From DRTC01 sp964521025 (GTDB lineage: Bacteria; Cloacimonadota; Cloacimonadia; Cloacimonadales; TCS61), in contig CAZFPK010000011.1 of the NCBI GenBank assembly GCA_964521025.1, positions 26,885-90,884 of the forward strand: a stretch of 64,000 bases of DNA, in the 5' to 3' direction. The notes beneath the pieces are model-generated. The model had not been told where the DNA came from, did not search any database, and saw only the letters and a program-made list of their open reading frames with translations. Positions 53,996 through 63,001 of this stretch are shown here, piece by piece. The first letter of the stretch is position 1. Each line of letters opens with the position of its first letter. The position numbers and the translations under genes are program-made.

Positions 53996-56800
53996 TTAAC
54001 GAAGCAGGATCATCTTCCTGACCGGAGACTCAAAATTATCAGATTTCAATCGATAGAAATAAATTCCGGAATTTGCCGGGTTACCGGAGCCGTCGGTTCC
54101 GTTCCAACTAATTTGAGAAAGCGACTCCGTCGCTTTAGCGTCAAAGGAATTGACGCACTCCAAAGTCCTCATTTTCTGTCCTTTGATGTTGAAGATCTCG
54201 AGGATCACAAACCGGGAGGTTTGGGTTACATTGAATGAGATTGTTGTTTTTGAAGAGAAGGGGTTGGGAGAATTGGTCAGGAAAAATTCCGATTCTGAGA
54301 TCAATTCTTCATTCACTCCGGTTGGATATTCGCCGATTGCCCTGATCATGATGTTTCCGGTTTCCAGGAGTTCCCAGTCTCCATTCATATCTGTATAACT
54401 ATACCCAAAACCGCTTTCATCCAATCCGATTGCTGAAAGTTCCGGCATTTCAAAGATACCGCAGTAAAAACTTCCTTCCGAGAATTCTATTTGATATGGT
54501 TCCGGAATTTCAATCAAATTCCAACCGATATGCAAATTATCAATATAATGAACATATTGATTCAGCATTGTTCCGGGTAAACCATTCTCACCATCATCAT
54601 CCCAAAACCTGAAAATGATCTGACCATCATTAAACTCTTGAATATATAATTTGAGAAAAGTCAGAGTTAATGTGTTTTCATATTCCGGAGAAAACTTAAC
54701 AATCATATTATTTGTTATTCCCACATTAAATCCTGATTCGCAAGTTCCGTCATCATGATAAAATTCTTCTTCATTTTCATGCAATAGATAAGCATTTACC
54801 TCATTGGAATATTCCGATTCTCCCGCATCATAAACAGCAGTTACAACATAATAATTATATCCGGATTCAGGATTTTCATGCAGATAAAACGGATCATCGA
54901 GAGGATCGATAGAAGAAAGCAGATCGTATTGTTCATTGTTTATTAAGGAATGATAGATATTATATCCTAATAAATTCCGGTTGCGATTTTGGATAAATTT
55001 ATGTTCGAGAATAACTCTTTCACTATCAGGATTTTCCACATAAGCCTGAATGAGCCAGTTATAATCGAAATCATCACTGATATCTATCCAATTTTCAAGG
55101 TTTACCCAGAGTTCATTTTGATTTGGACCGGTATCGTAACCTGCGGGATATGTTTGTCCGATAGGTTGTTCGATTTGATAGCCGATCCAATATTCGGTAA
55201 GTTCATCGATCAAGACCGGTTCGGGAAGTTCGATTTCATTCCAATCTTCAATGATTGGATTTTGAACAGGAACTTCACATAAAAGATAGTCAGCATTATA
55301 TCCTGACCAGATAGAGACTGTATAATTTGCGGTTTCTTCACAGGGAAAGAATTTGATATTGGTTATGTTTAATCCAATAAAAGGATAGATATCGTTTATA
55401 TTAAATCTGCTTGCTACAGCCCAATCACCTCCGTTAGTTAAACCGAGAGAACCTCCGAAATCTCCATTATCCCAACCGATCCAACAATCTTCGTGCAGAG
55501 GTGGATCAGACCAGGTGAGATGAACAGAGTCATTATTGATGGTTTCTGCATTTAAACCAACGGGAGCAGGTAAAGTATATATTGTCTGATATATTCTATA
55601 GTCATCGATCATGATTCCTTCCCCAATCGGTTCATCCTCGTCGGATTGGAAATAGATCCTGAATTTTACTTCGCAACCGGCATAATCGTCTATCCTGCCG
55701 TTGAGTGAGTAAACATCCGTCATTGAAGACCAGGCTTCGGGAGCATCCGTATAAACATAATTCGGTTCATCCTCTCCATAAGGATTGCTCATATAAAACC
55801 AATTCTCTCCATTATCCGGAGAAATTTCCCAACCAAAAAAATCTACTTCCGGGAAATCGTCCTCGTCCTCGAAATGTCCTCGCAGCATAAAATCTGCCCG
55901 TGTTTCATCTGCAAAATCCGATAGATGAATCAAAGGGGATTCGAGATAATTCCGCATATGGATATTATATGAACCTTCTTCATTCTGACAGACCATAACA
56001 TTTGTTGGAGATGGAGCATCATCAACTTCTGTTATATGCCAGATATCTCCTCCGGTAGGAATTATACTTCCGTAAGTCATTCCCTGTTCGTTTCCATCAT
56101 TAAAATCATGCACATAATCTCCGACAGAAATATTATCGATAATCACTCCGTACAATTCCGGATCAGGTAATCCCGTATAATTTTGGGATAAGAAATAATA
56201 ACGAATAATTACATCCTGACCGGCATAAGCAGAAAGATCGAAGTCAGCATTTAGCCAGCCATCGGAACTGCCGCACCAACCGGGAATAATCGGATCCATA
56301 GGATGATTAAACAAATCATCACAAGTATAATCGGGATATCCGAAAATAACATTCCAGTTTTCTCCACCATCATTAGAGATTTTCACAAAACATCCGTCAT
56401 TAGGAGCATTTTCATCATCATAAAATCGACAATTCCAATTCAAATCAAAATTAAGATGACCATCCGGAGGAACAGTTATTTCAGGAATTTCCAGATAAAT
56501 GTAAATATGAGGTAAATACCAACCGTTGAGCGAATCCCGCATACTCCAGGCAAGTCCATAACCTTCGGGAGTCATAAAATCATCGAGATGCCACATACTG
56601 CGGGGTAAAGTTCCGTCCCAATGTGTCCAGCTGTTAAGACCGTTCTCGAAATCTTCCTGGTAAATGATTTCGGTTGGTCTGGTATTTTTTTTGGAAATGA
56701 AATTAACAGTGTTTGATTTTCGTATTTCAAATTTGGGTTGTTGTTCTGCTTGAAGAAAATTTAATGATAAAAGTAAGATGATAAAAATTGTTTTTTTCAT
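53996..56800 (-). CDS. large secreted MAM/FN3 protein with T9SS sorting domain
   Basis: 934 residues with signal MKKTIFIILLLSLNFLQA. Two sandwich domains like the accessory domains of immune-inhibitor-A-type secreted proteins: about 45-230 (IYQEDFENGLNSWTHWDGT, DGCFVKISNDGGENW, DVIIRYYFLS) and about 235-405. Then FN3-like (about 415-450), a further beta-domain (455-560), FN3-like (575-660) and a domain at 670-835. The sorting domain is about 845-934 (NSPNPFSSKTTISF, GIYFYRLKSD). Between KMRTL and ISWNGT it carries the segment ECVNSFDAKATESLSQ, translated double-hairpin element. No protease motif seen. Confidence 0.8.
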   Translation of the reverse strand: MKKTIFIILLLSLNFLQAEQQPKFEIRKSNTVNFISKKNTRPTEIIYQEDFENGLNSWTHWDGTLPRSMWHLDDFMTPEGYGLAWSMRDSLNGWYLPHIYIYLEIPEITVPPDGHLNFDLNWNCRFYDDENAPNDGCFVKISNDGGENWNVIFGYPDYTCDDLFNHPMDPIIPGWCGSSDGWLNADFDLSAYAGQDVIIRYYFLSQNYTGLPDPELYGVIIDNISVGDYVHDFNDGNEQGMTYGSIIPTGGDIWHITEVDDAPSPTNVMVCQNEEGSYNIHMRNYLESPLIHLSDFADETRADFMLRGHFEDEDDFPEVDFFGWEISPDNGENWFYMSNPYGEDEPNYVYTDAPEAWSSMTDVYSLNGRIDDYAGCEVKFRIYFQSDEDEPIGEGIMIDDYRIYQTIYTLPAPVGLNAETINNDSVHLTWSDPPLHEDCWIGWDNGDFGGSLGLTNGGDWAVASRFNINDIYPFIGLNITNIKFFPCEETANYTVSIWSGYNADYLLCEVPVQNPIIEDWNEIELPEPVLIDELTEYWIGYQIEQPIGQTYPAGYDTGPNQNELWVNLENWIDISDDFDYNWLIQAYVENPDSERVILEHKFIQNRNRNLLGYNIYHSLINNEQYDLLSSIDPLDDPFYLHENPESGYNYYVVTAVYDAGESEYSNEVNAYLLHENEEEFYHDDGTCESGFNVGITNNMIVKFSPEYENTLTLTFLKLYIQEFNDGQIIFRFWDDDGENGLPGTMLNQYVHYIDNLHIGWNLIEIPEPYQIEFSEGSFYCGIFEMPELSAIGLDESGFGYSYTDMNGDWELLETGNIMIRAIGEYPTGVNEELISESEFFLTNSPNPFSSKTTISFNVTQTSRFVILEIFNIKGQKMRTLECVNSFDAKATESLSQISWNGTDGSGNPANSGIYFYRLKSDNFESPVRKMILLR
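54118..54165. repeat. double-hairpin element inside T9SS sorting-domain codons (copy B)
   Basis: On +: AAAGCGAC-TCC-GTCGCTTT, one-base linker, GCGTCAA-AGGAA-TTGACGC, then ACTCCAAAG. Same position and reading phase as copy A at 45547-45594. The second stem differs at several positions but is fully paired. Confidence 0.78.
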
Positions 56801-57134
56801 GATAATTCCCCTTTTCGATTTTTAGAAAATATAAAAAATCAATTTCGAATTTCAGAAACAGTTCAAAAAAATATTGTAAGGATTAGAATGTCAAGGATTT
56901 CGTACCATGAATCTCTGATTCGTTGTTATTTCAGAACTCTGTTCTGTTTTCTTTTCTATTAATGAATTTACTCTAAAAAGGTAATTGTAAGAAAATTCAT
57001 CAATTAATTCGAAACCGATGAATAGGTTGGGGTTTTCTATCTTATTATTAACCACCAACTTAAGTTGGTGGTTAATGAAAAAAGAAAAACACATTAGCTG
57101 TTTCTACAGATTCATTTTTTCTAAAATAAAGTTT
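56801..57134. other. 334-base intergenic region with 30-base perfect palindrome
   Basis: No credible gene; a 67-codon frame on - is only the palindrome and flanks. Palindrome 57047-57076 has arms ATTAACCACCAACTT and its exact complement with no loop. Confidence 0.7.
57047..57076. repeat. 30-base perfect palindrome without loop
   Basis: Arm ATTAACCACCAACTT (57047-57061) followed directly by its reverse complement (57062-57076). Confidence 0.9.
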
Positions 57135-57797
57135 TTAGACTGGACTCATTAATGTTTTAAAATTATGTTCTGTTTCCTTTTTGTAGATTGGATTAGAGGA
57201 TAAAGCGAAAGCGGAGCTTTCTAATGACAACGGAACAGAGTTCCGTGCTACAATCCCGAAAGAAATCTTTTCTGCTTTCCGGCTAACGCTATCATCTAAT
57301 ATCATAATTTCAATAACATTCGATTCCAAAACACCTTTCCAAACAGGAAATTTCCCATTTGTTCCTTTTAGATGATATTGAACTTTTATCTTGATAATTC
57401 CGGATTTAACGGGATTTTTTTCAAATATAAAAGCATTGCGAACATAATGTCCTATATCTTTTTCATAAGTTTTCCCTGGTTTTATGCATTTTATATCTCT
57501 TTTTAATACATATCTTCCCAACATCAAAACAGGCCATTCTTCGAGCACAAATTGTTCGGTATTCTCCAGGAATATATAAAATTTTGAATCGTTGGGAAAA
57601 GTGTTTATGAAGACATCGGATTTACCGGTGTTTTTGACTTTAGCGATGATATTCATTTTTTCATCTATCGAATATTCATTTTTTGCAGATTCAATAAAAA
57701 ATGTGAGAGGTCTGCCGAAAGTTCGATTTTTAGAGTCGGATTTATGGAAGCAACTCGAGGAAAAAATTAAAATAATAACTATAATCATATTTTTCAT
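57135..57797 (-). CDS. putative lipoprotein with BsuPI/Ig-like fold
   Basis: 220 residues; lipobox IFSSSC after MKNMIIVIILIF. Residues about 30-170 are a beta-sandwich (KNEYSIDEKMNIIAKVKNTG, FIFEKNPVKSGIIKIKVQYH) resembling BsuPI/CARDB-like domains. The last 40 or so residues (RNSVPLSLESSAFALSSNP) are translated double-hairpin element at 57207-57246, so the natural C-terminus was probably near VIEIMILDD. Function unknown. Confidence 0.55.
   Translation of the reverse strand: MKNMIIVIILIFSSSCFHKSDSKNRTFGRPLTFFIESAKNEYSIDEKMNIIAKVKNTGKSDVFINTFPNDSKFYIFLENTEQFVLEEWPVLMLGRYVLKRDIKCIKPGKTYEKDIGHYVRNAFIFEKNPVKSGIIKIKVQYHLKGTNGKFPVWKGVLESNVIEIMILDDSVSRKAEKISFGIVARNSVPLSLESSAFALSSNPIYKKETEHNFKTLMSPV
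57207..57246. repeat. double-hairpin element in lipoprotein C-terminal codons
   Basis: GAAAGC-GGA-GCTTTC, spacer TAATGACA, ACGGAAC-AGA-GTTCCGT. Same layout and ATGACAACG linker as the intergenic copy at 34511-34552, with different paired stems. Confidence 0.75.
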
Positions 57798-57828
57798 AAA
57801 ATCCTACAGAATAAATTCTGAGCTACAT

Positions 57829-57870
57829 CACAAACAAGGACAATGTCCGGCTTTTGACGGATTGTTTGTG
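57829..57870. repeat. inverted repeat before membrane protein gene
   Basis: CACAAACAA (57829-57837) and TTGTTTGTG (57862-57870) flank GTCCGGCTTTTGACGGA. It lies between divergent genes and could be regulatory or another palindromic element. Confidence 0.5.
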
Positions 57871-57945
57871 TTGCATTTTTATAAAATTTGACATTAAAAT
57901 CGGTCAAGAACTTCTTTGTCTCCATCAAAATGAAGCGGAGAAGAG

Positions 57946-59847
57946 ATGACAGAAAAAAACTATAAGTATTTTAAAAAAACAGCCTGGATTTTCTTTATGG
58001 TAATGCTGATCGTAAGTATGACAGATTTGAGTTTGATGGTCTCACAAAAATTGACAGAAAAGAACCTGCCGTTCAAACAAGAAAACGGAATAGTGACAGA
58101 AATCGAAGATGAAGCACTCGAAGAAGTCTTACAAAACAAAGTAATAACAAGAATAGACACATTTAAGTTCTTGCCAGTAGAATCTGAAAGCACCGAAGAT
58201 TCAGACAGCAATATTACAATTATGCGAACAAAAACTTTCACCGGAGTTACCATCGATCTGAGTCCGGATTTTGATCTGGCAAATAAAGATTCAGTGGAAA
58301 TCGTTTTAAGGGATACACTTACAAATTCGATAGAAAGCAGATTCGTAAAAACTTCGAATACATTAAACAAGTTGGGACTACTGGCGATTTTGGCAGGTTT
58401 TGCCATGTTCATTTTTACTTTTTTCAATTCTTTTTTGTTACTGAAATACAGTTCAGCTAAAGAAAATATTCTCATAGTATTCTTTTTATTATGCCTGATG
58501 ACACCATCACCCGATTTTATTCTCGGTAAATTGTTACAAGGTATTTGGGAAATATTAATATCTCCTTTTTGGGGAATTTTGTTTTATCATTTCGTGTTGA
58601 TAAAAGCAAAGTCACAAAAAAAAGTTAAGAATCTATATTTCATTTCGGGAGGACTTTTTACAGCAGCGTTCATCGCAGGAATGGTCTTCAATTTTGATAA
58701 TGAAAATATCCACATTTGGTCAGCCTTCTGGATGTTCAAAGGCTTTCTTCTTCTGGGTAAAGAATATAAAAAATCGCCTTCCATCGAACTCAAAAGACTT
58801 TGGGTTGCTTTCGGCGGTATCGGTGCTTCGATGATCTCGATCATCACGATCGTGGTAGTTGCTTTGCTGGTAACTCTTATTGCAGGAGTTTCTGATCTGA
58901 CAGGATTGTCTTTACTACTTAAATCATATTCTCAAATCCTGGGAATCATCACTGCAATCGTGATCTTAATTCCGGTTTTAGGAATATTTCTCGGATTTTT
59001 CTGGTTTCTCGGTTCGTTCAGCTGGAGTTTACTGACCGGAACTGCTCTCGATGTCAAGATCAGAAGCACCCTGATCTATACGATCGTGGGTGTCTTTTTT
59101 GTGATCGTTTTCGGATTGGTCGATTATTCTCTGGGTGAACTTCTGCAAAATATTTTTGGGAAATTCGTAGGTTCGGAGTTTGTTGCCGGAATTCCGGTTA
59201 CGATCGGTTTGATCGCATTTTTCAACCCGGTCAGGAATAAAGTCGAGAAGATCGTGGATAACAAACTGAATACATCGGAGCTGGATTTCCTGGAAAAGAC
59301 AGAGACTTTTACGCACGATCTATCGGAAGAAGGAGTTTTGGAAGGTTTCGAGGAATATATCTGTGAGAATTTGATCAAGATATTGCCCATCGAGAAGATT
59401 GCTTTGATCTCCTTTGAAAAAGAGATCGAAGATTTTAAATTCAATGAAGTACGGGGAAGTGATATTATCGAAAATTCCAGGGTCGAGGATGAACATTCGT
59501 ATCTTCTGGAAAACAAGATCCGGAAAAATTACGGAACTCTAAATGAAAATCTGCAGGATATTTCCAGCTTTGCTCTACTCATCCCGATAATCTTTGAATC
59601 CGGTCACAAATGGTTTCTTGCCCTCGGAAAAAAGAACGATAACTCGCTTTACAGCAAAAGAGACGAACAGGCATTGATCCAATTGGCGGAACGGATCAAA
59701 CTTTCTCTGAAATTCATTCTTGCTTATGAGGATATTGTTGATAAGAAATATAGTCAAACGATCGAGGAATATGAGAGGAATTCTGTTGAGAAGGATAGGA
59801 TTATTGAGGAATTGAGAGGGATATTAAACAATGAGAATGAGAACTAA
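57946..59847 (+). CDS. multi-TM membrane protein with cytoplasmic GAF-like domain
   Basis: 633 residues, ribosome site GGAGAAGAG. TM1 about 12-31, a periplasmic segment about 35-140, then about nine helices between 142 and 417. The NPVRNKVEKIVDNKLNTSE stretch is like the linker after the membrane part of 7TM-type sensors. Residues about 435-600 look like a GAF domain (LIKILPIEKIALISF, FALLIPIIFESGHKWFLALG), followed by a C-terminal coiled coil. No kinase, cyclase or EAL/GGDEF domain, so it probably signals through protein contact. No family name recognised. Confidence 0.55.
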   Translation: MTEKNYKYFKKTAWIFFMVMLIVSMTDLSLMVSQKLTEKNLPFKQENGIVTEIEDEALEEVLQNKVITRIDTFKFLPVESESTEDSDSNITIMRTKTFTGVTIDLSPDFDLANKDSVEIVLRDTLTNSIESRFVKTSNTLNKLGLLAILAGFAMFIFTFFNSFLLLKYSSAKENILIVFFLLCLMTPSPDFILGKLLQGIWEILISPFWGILFYHFVLIKAKSQKKVKNLYFISGGLFTAAFIAGMVFNFDNENIHIWSAFWMFKGFLLLGKEYKKSPSIELKRLWVAFGGIGASMISIITIVVVALLVTLIAGVSDLTGLSLLLKSYSQILGIITAIVILIPVLGIFLGFFWFLGSFSWSLLTGTALDVKIRSTLIYTIVGVFFVIVFGLVDYSLGELLQNIFGKFVGSEFVAGIPVTIGLIAFFNPVRNKVEKIVDNKLNTSELDFLEKTETFTHDLSEEGVLEGFEEYICENLIKILPIEKIALISFEKEIEDFKFNEVRGSDIIENSRVEDEHSYLLENKIRKNYGTLNENLQDISSFALLIPIIFESGHKWFLALGKKNDNSLYSKRDEQALIQLAERIKLSLKFILAYEDIVDKKYSQTIEEYERNSVEKDRIIEELRGILNNENEN

Positions 59848-59848
59848 A

Positions 59849-60096
59849 TTATTTCTTATAACTTTCTTTTCTATGTAGAACTCTACCAATAACTATTGTA
59901 TCACTAATCACATCAAAAAGAATTCTATAGTCTCCAATTCTTAACCTATAAGCCGGTTCAAAATCGGTTAATCTTTTAATTTCCGAAACATGGGAAAAAT
60001 CTCTAATTTTCTAATCTTCTTATGAATATTGCTTTTAATCGGTTCAGAAATATTTTTCAAATCTTTTATGGCACTTTTTCTGATTTCAATTTTCAT
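59849..60096 (-). pseudogene. RelE/ParE-type toxin gene with frameshift
   Basis: Starts at ATG 60096, overlapping the antitoxin stop by 11 bases as usual for such pairs. The first frame gives MKIEIRKSAIKDLKNISEPI to about codon 33. The -1 frame then continues SEIKRLTDFEPAYRLRIGDY, RILFDVISDTIVIGRVLHRK to the stop at 59849. Both halves match a RelE/ParE toxin (usual length about 82). The total of 248 bases is one short of 83 codons, consistent with loss of one base near GAGATTTTTCCC. Inactive unless this is a sequence error. Confidence 0.7.
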
Positions 60097-60274
60097 TTTT
60101 TAGATATTCATCAAAAGAAATTGATTTTTCCGATCTTGTGGATTGTAATAGTTTTAAATCTTTCAAATCATTAATTGTAGTAATCTCTAAATCTTTAGAC
60201 TTGAATTGTTTTAAGAATTCCAGAATTTTTTGCCGGATATTTTTATTTTGAATGTTCAAAGCAATCGTTTCCAT
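60086..60274 (-). CDS. antitoxin of type II toxin-antitoxin pair
   Basis: 62 residues, ribosome site CTGGAGG. METIALNIQNKNIRQKILEF and a C-terminal ISFDEYLKNEN are typical of small antitoxins paired with ParE/RelE toxins; the C-terminal half would wrap the toxin. Translationally coupled to the broken toxin gene downstream. Likely binds its own promoter, but no operator was identified. Confidence 0.7.
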   Translation of the reverse strand: METIALNIQNKNIRQKILEFLKQFKSKDLEITTINDLKDLKLLQSTRSEKSISFDEYLKNEN

Positions 60275-60493
60275 ATTTTACCTCCAGGATATTTTTCATG
60301 TATCCTCTATCCTCTTATATTTGTTTACTGAAAAAGATTATCATTATTGTCAAATATTTTTTACTATTTCAAGATTATTATCTCTACAAACCCGATATCT
60401 TAATTTCCGGAAACTTTAATAGAATATGGAAAAAAAGCCAAAGAAGAAGGATGATTAAACTCGTTATTCAATTTAATTTATAAGAGGATTTAA

Positions 60494-60760
60494 TCACAAA
60501 AAAGGAAATGATGAGAAGTAAAATAGGAAGAAAATTACCGAGTATCGAGGAGTAAAATCCCCGAAAATCGATTTGAAAAAAAATATATGACAAAATGAGA
60601 TAATTATCGTAATGATCAAAGCTTTTAAAAAAGAATAGTGCAAAGGCTTGTATTCATCATCTTCAGCTCCGATAAAATTTGTAAAATCCGTAATACAAGG
60701 GCTTTGAGTAAGATCATTAAAGTAGTTACACCGATTTTGATCATCAAAATATTCCGGGAA
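60494..60760 (-). pseudogene. unstarted small membrane-protein frame after ffh
   Basis: An 88-codon frame on -, open from just after the ffh stop, with coding-like composition (ITDFTNFIGAEDDEYKPLHY) and a hydrophobic helix (SFLKALIITIIISFCHIFFF). There is no ATG/GTG start; a TTG lies in the middle (PLHYSF). It may be the remnant of a membrane-protein gene or chance. The rest of 60275-60764 holds nothing I can support. Confidence 0.3.
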
Positions 60761-60764
60761 TTAT

Positions 60765-62087
60765 TTAAAACGGCATCGCAAAATTCTTCATTGCTTTGGG
60801 ATCGTTGAATTTCTTCATCATCTTTTTCATCTGCTCGAATTGCTTCAATAAACGGTTTACCTGCTGGATTGATGTTCCGCTTCCTTTAGCGATCCTGTGT
60901 CTGCGTTGACCATTGATAATCAGAGGTTTTTCTCTTTCGCGGGGAGTCATCGAAAAGATGATCGCTTCGATATGCTTCAATTCCCTTTCATCGACCTTCA
61001 TCCCTTTGAGAGCTTTTGTGTTCATTCCGGGCAGCATACCGACGATCTGTTCGAGCGGACCCATATTCCTGATCTGCTGCAATTGCGATAGAAAGTCAGT
61101 GAAAGTGAACAGGTTCTTCTTCAGTTTTTTAACCAGTTTCTCCGCTTCTTCCAGGTCCATTGTTGCTTCTGCTTTTTCGATCAAACTCAGGACATCGCCC
61201 ATGCCGAGAATGCGGTTTGCCATTCTATCCGGATGAAATTCTTCAAAATCAGCTATCTTTTCGCCGGTTCCTACAAAAACAAGAGGTTTGTCGGTTACTG
61301 CTTTGATGGAGAGAGCAGCTCCTCCGCGCGCATCACTATCCATTTTGGTGAGGATAACTCCGCTGAATTCCAGCTGGTCGTTGAATTCTCCGGCAACCGT
61401 AACTGCATCCTGACCTGTCATAGCGTCAGCGACAAAGAAAATATAATCAGGTTTGAGGAATTTTTTCAGATCACGCAGTTCCTTCATCATCTGCTGATCG
61501 ATATGCAGCCTGCCGGCAGTATCGAAGATCAGGAAATTCGTATTGGACTGTTCTGCTTCATTAACTGCTCTTCTGGCGATCTTGAGAACATTTTTGGAGT
61601 CTTCCTCGGCATAAACCGGAACGCTCAATTGCTTTCCCAGAACTTTTAATTGATGGATCGCAGCAGGACGGTAAATATCGCAGGCAACCAGCATTGGAGA
61701 GAGATTTTTCTTCCTGAAAAAAGAAGCGACTTTGGCGCAGGTTGTCGTTTTTCCCGATCCCTGCAAACCAACGAGCATGACCTTATTCAAACGATTTTCA
61801 TGCAGTTTGATCTCGAAATTTTCTTTTCCCATCAAATCGATCAATTGCTCATGCACGATCTTCACGACCTGATGCCCGGGAGTCAGGCTTTTCATAACTT
61901 TCTGCCCGATTGCGCGCGAACTGACTTCCTCAATGAAATTTTTGACGATTTTAAAGTTCACATCCGCTTCCAGCAAAGCGCGACGAACTTCCCGCAGGGA
62001 ATCCCGGATATTCTGTTCGGATAGTTTTCCCTGACCTTTCAGCTTTTTGAAGATATCGTTAAACTTATCTGTTAGATTGTCGAACAT
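60765..62087 (-). CDS. ffh: signal recognition particle protein Ffh (SRP54)
   Basis: 440 residues, normal length. N domain about 1-90, GTPase G domain about 95-295 (G1 GLQGSGKTTTCAK, DIYRPAAIHQL, FDTAGRLHID, TKMDSDARGGAALS, FVGTGEKIADFEEF), and Met-rich M domain about 325-440 (RNMGPLEQIVGMLPGMN, RHRIAKGSGTSIQQVN, MKKMMKKF). Targets nascent membrane proteins to the translocon with 4.5S RNA and FtsY. Ribosome site AAGGAAA. The 4.5S RNA gene was not found here. Confidence 0.97.
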   Translation of the reverse strand: MFDNLTDKFNDIFKKLKGQGKLSEQNIRDSLREVRRALLEADVNFKIVKNFIEEVSSRAIGQKVMKSLTPGHQVVKIVHEQLIDLMGKENFEIKLHENRLNKVMLVGLQGSGKTTTCAKVASFFRKKNLSPMLVACDIYRPAAIHQLKVLGKQLSVPVYAEEDSKNVLKIARRAVNEAEQSNTNFLIFDTAGRLHIDQQMMKELRDLKKFLKPDYIFFVADAMTGQDAVTVAGEFNDQLEFSGVILTKMDSDARGGAALSIKAVTDKPLVFVGTGEKIADFEEFHPDRMANRILGMGDVLSLIEKAEATMDLEEAEKLVKKLKKNLFTFTDFLSQLQQIRNMGPLEQIVGMLPGMNTKALKGMKVDERELKHIEAIIFSMTPREREKPLIINGQRRHRIAKGSGTSIQQVNRLLKQFEQMKKMMKKFNDPKAMKNFAMPF

Positions 62088-62207
62088 TATATTTCCTTGT
62101 TATTTCAAACTAAACTGTGTTGCTGAATTTGTTGATTTAATTTTGAACTCCATTATCTTTGCGAAAGTTATCTTACTCAAATTTCTCTGTATTTAGATCA
62201 ATCCATC

Positions 62208-62228
62208 TGTCCAGACAGCGTCTGGACA
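62208..62228. repeat. perfect palindrome, three-base loop
   Basis: TGTCCAGAC-AGC-GTCTGGACA upstream of ffh. Same class as the other short palindromes. Confidence 0.75.
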
Positions 62229-62267
62229 TCCGGTTAAGTCAGAGAAAATCTTTCAATTCATTTTGGA

Positions 62268-62334
62268 GATTCCTCGAAAGAAATTCTTGAAAGAATCCGT
62301 CTCTTTCAAGAAAGAGAAATTCTCGGAATGACAG
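62268..62334. repeat. partial TGTCAT-family element with internal hairpin
   Basis: Ends CTCGGAATGACAG and contains GATTCCTCGAAAG plus a TTCTTGAAAGA / TCTTTCAAGAA hairpin (62284-62312). It lies between rpe and ffh, downstream of rpe. Confidence 0.6.
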
Positions 62335-62359
62335 TTTATTTACCTATCTAAATAATTAA

Positions 62360-63001
62360 TTAATGCAATCTATTTATCTGCTCTTTATAATCATTACTTC
62401 CAAAAATATATGAACCGGAAACAAGAACATCAGTTCCTGATTCGATCAGTTTTTTTGCATTTTTATCATTCACTCCGCCATCGACTTCAATCTCCAGGTC
62501 AGGATTTTTTTGGTCGGAAAATTCCCGTAATTTCCTGATCTTATCATAAACGAGCGGTAAAAACTTCTGTCCTCCAAACCCGGGATTCACGCTCATTAAA
62601 AGGACGAAATCGAGTTCCGGGATCATCGGGAAAATCATTTCGACCGGAGTTGCTGGATTCAGGGCAATTCCTGCTTTGATATTTTTTGATCTTAAAAAAG
62701 ATATTTGTCGGTGTAAATGAAAAACAGTTTCCTGGTGGATAGAGACATATTCGATTTTCCATTCGATTAATTTTTCCAGGTAGATTTCCGGGTTGGTAAC
62801 CATCAAATGCACATCGAGAGGAATTTCGGAGATTTGTTTGATCTGCTTGATAATGGGTAATCCAAAAGTTAGATTCGGGACGAAATGACCATCCATAACA
62901 TCGAGATGGAGAATATCTGCTCCAGCTTCCTGAACTTTGTGTATTTCTTGGTTTAAATTTGTGAAATCCGCTGATAATAGGGAAGGAGCGATTTTTATCA
63001 T
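62360..63001 (-). CDS. rpe: ribulose-phosphate 3-epimerase
   Basis: 213 residues, normal length. Interconverts ribulose 5-phosphate and xylulose 5-phosphate in the pentose-phosphate pathway. TIM barrel with the catalytic and metal residues in IAPSLLSADF, LHLDVMDGHFVPNLTFG, DVHLMVTNPE, VLLMSVNPGFGGQKF, LEIEVDGGVN and LVSGSYIFG. Overlaps the upstream DciA-like gene by four bases, so the two are translationally coupled. Confidence 0.95.
   Translation of the reverse strand: MIKIAPSLLSADFTNLNQEIHKVQEAGADILHLDVMDGHFVPNLTFGLPIIKQIKQISEIPLDVHLMVTNPEIYLEKLIEWKIEYVSIHQETVFHLHRQISFLRSKNIKAGIALNPATPVEMIFPMIPELDFVLLMSVNPGFGGQKFLPLVYDKIRKLREFSDQKNPDLEIEVDGGVNDKNAKKLIESGTDVLVSGSYIFGSNDYKEQINRLH

Noticed and set aside
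56891..57094. 67-codon frame on the minus strand
   Set aside because: Mostly translated palindrome and flanks; no ribosome site or family resemblance.
60298..60483. 61-codon frame on the plus strand
   Set aside because: AT-rich chance frame, no ribosome site.
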